Shown here: positions 12,870 through 12,903 of the stretch, in pieces
Numbering within the stretch: position 1 is the stretch's first letter
Layout: each line of letters begins with the position of its first letter
Notes under the pieces: model-generated
Told to the model about the DNA's origin: nothing
Database searches by the model: none
The model's input: only the letters and a program-made list of their open reading frames with translations
Assembly (NCBI GenBank): GCA_028275195.1
Contig: JAPWVC010000028.1
Span: forward strand, 1 to 12,903
Length of the DNA stretch: 12,903 bases
Reading direction: 5' to 3'
Origin: Candidatus Acetothermia bacterium
GTDB taxonomy: Bacteria; Bipolaricaulota; Bipolaricaulia; RBG-16-55-9; JANLFV01
Translations under genes and position numbers: made by a program

Positions 12870-12903
12870 TGGGAGATATCCCTGTTCCAATCAGCTCTAT
12901 CTT

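Overview
This window looks like a piece of chromosome from a GC-rich bacterium. Genes use strong Shine-Dalgarno (SD) sites, GTG and TTG starts occur, both tRNA genes encode their own CCA end, and -10 boxes of TATAAT type are visible. The Arg/Glu-rich proteins and a family 4 (iron-sulfur) uracil-DNA glycosylase hint at a thermophile, possibly a deep-branching lineage; I cannot name the taxon from sequence alone. I see no insertion sequence, prophage, CRISPR array, toxin module or other island. Gene density is high and the content is mostly housekeeping.

Left block, + strand (1-4577): the 3' part of an M16 zinc peptidase cut by the window edge; a HIT-family hydrolase; a 139-base gap closed by a 9-bp inverted repeat, which may be a structured leader; a cation diffusion facilitator (CDF) with three tandem cytosolic C-terminal domains; and a protein of the L-fucose/L-arabinose isomerase-like superfamily with no sugar genes beside it.

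Middle block, - strand (6673 down to 4585): a compact run hpt, YlxR-L7Ae fusion, tsaD. The fusion gene and tsaD overlap by 56 bases. Upstream of hpt a predicted promoter precedes about 190 bases of leader with a long-range stem and alternative pairings. That leader could be a cis-regulatory RNA or a 6S-like small RNA.

Centre, + strand (6921-11012): tRNA-Pro(TGG) with an extended -10 promoter; a 372-base gap holding two tandem hairpins (one a likely terminator), a palindrome and a gyrA promoter; then gyrA and tyrS, which overlap at ATGA and must be co-transcribed. GyrA carries Gln at the usual quinolone-contact Ser/Thr. TyrRS has AMSQS in place of KMSKS.

Right block, - strand (12729 down to 11033): an Asp23/Gls24-family gene with its own promoter; tRNA-Gly(CCC) with a near-ideal promoter; family 4 uracil-DNA glycosylase; and a small tail-anchored TPR protein overlapping it by 29 bases. 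The last ~170 bases hold no recognisable gene, only an inverted repeat.

The most interesting leads are the hpt leader RNA, the CDF leader together with its triple-domain transporter, the YlxR-L7Ae fusion next to tsaD and hpt, the TyrRS signature change, and a recurring TTGC-type -35 element in four independent predicted promoters. I did not find a clear new multi-gene system.
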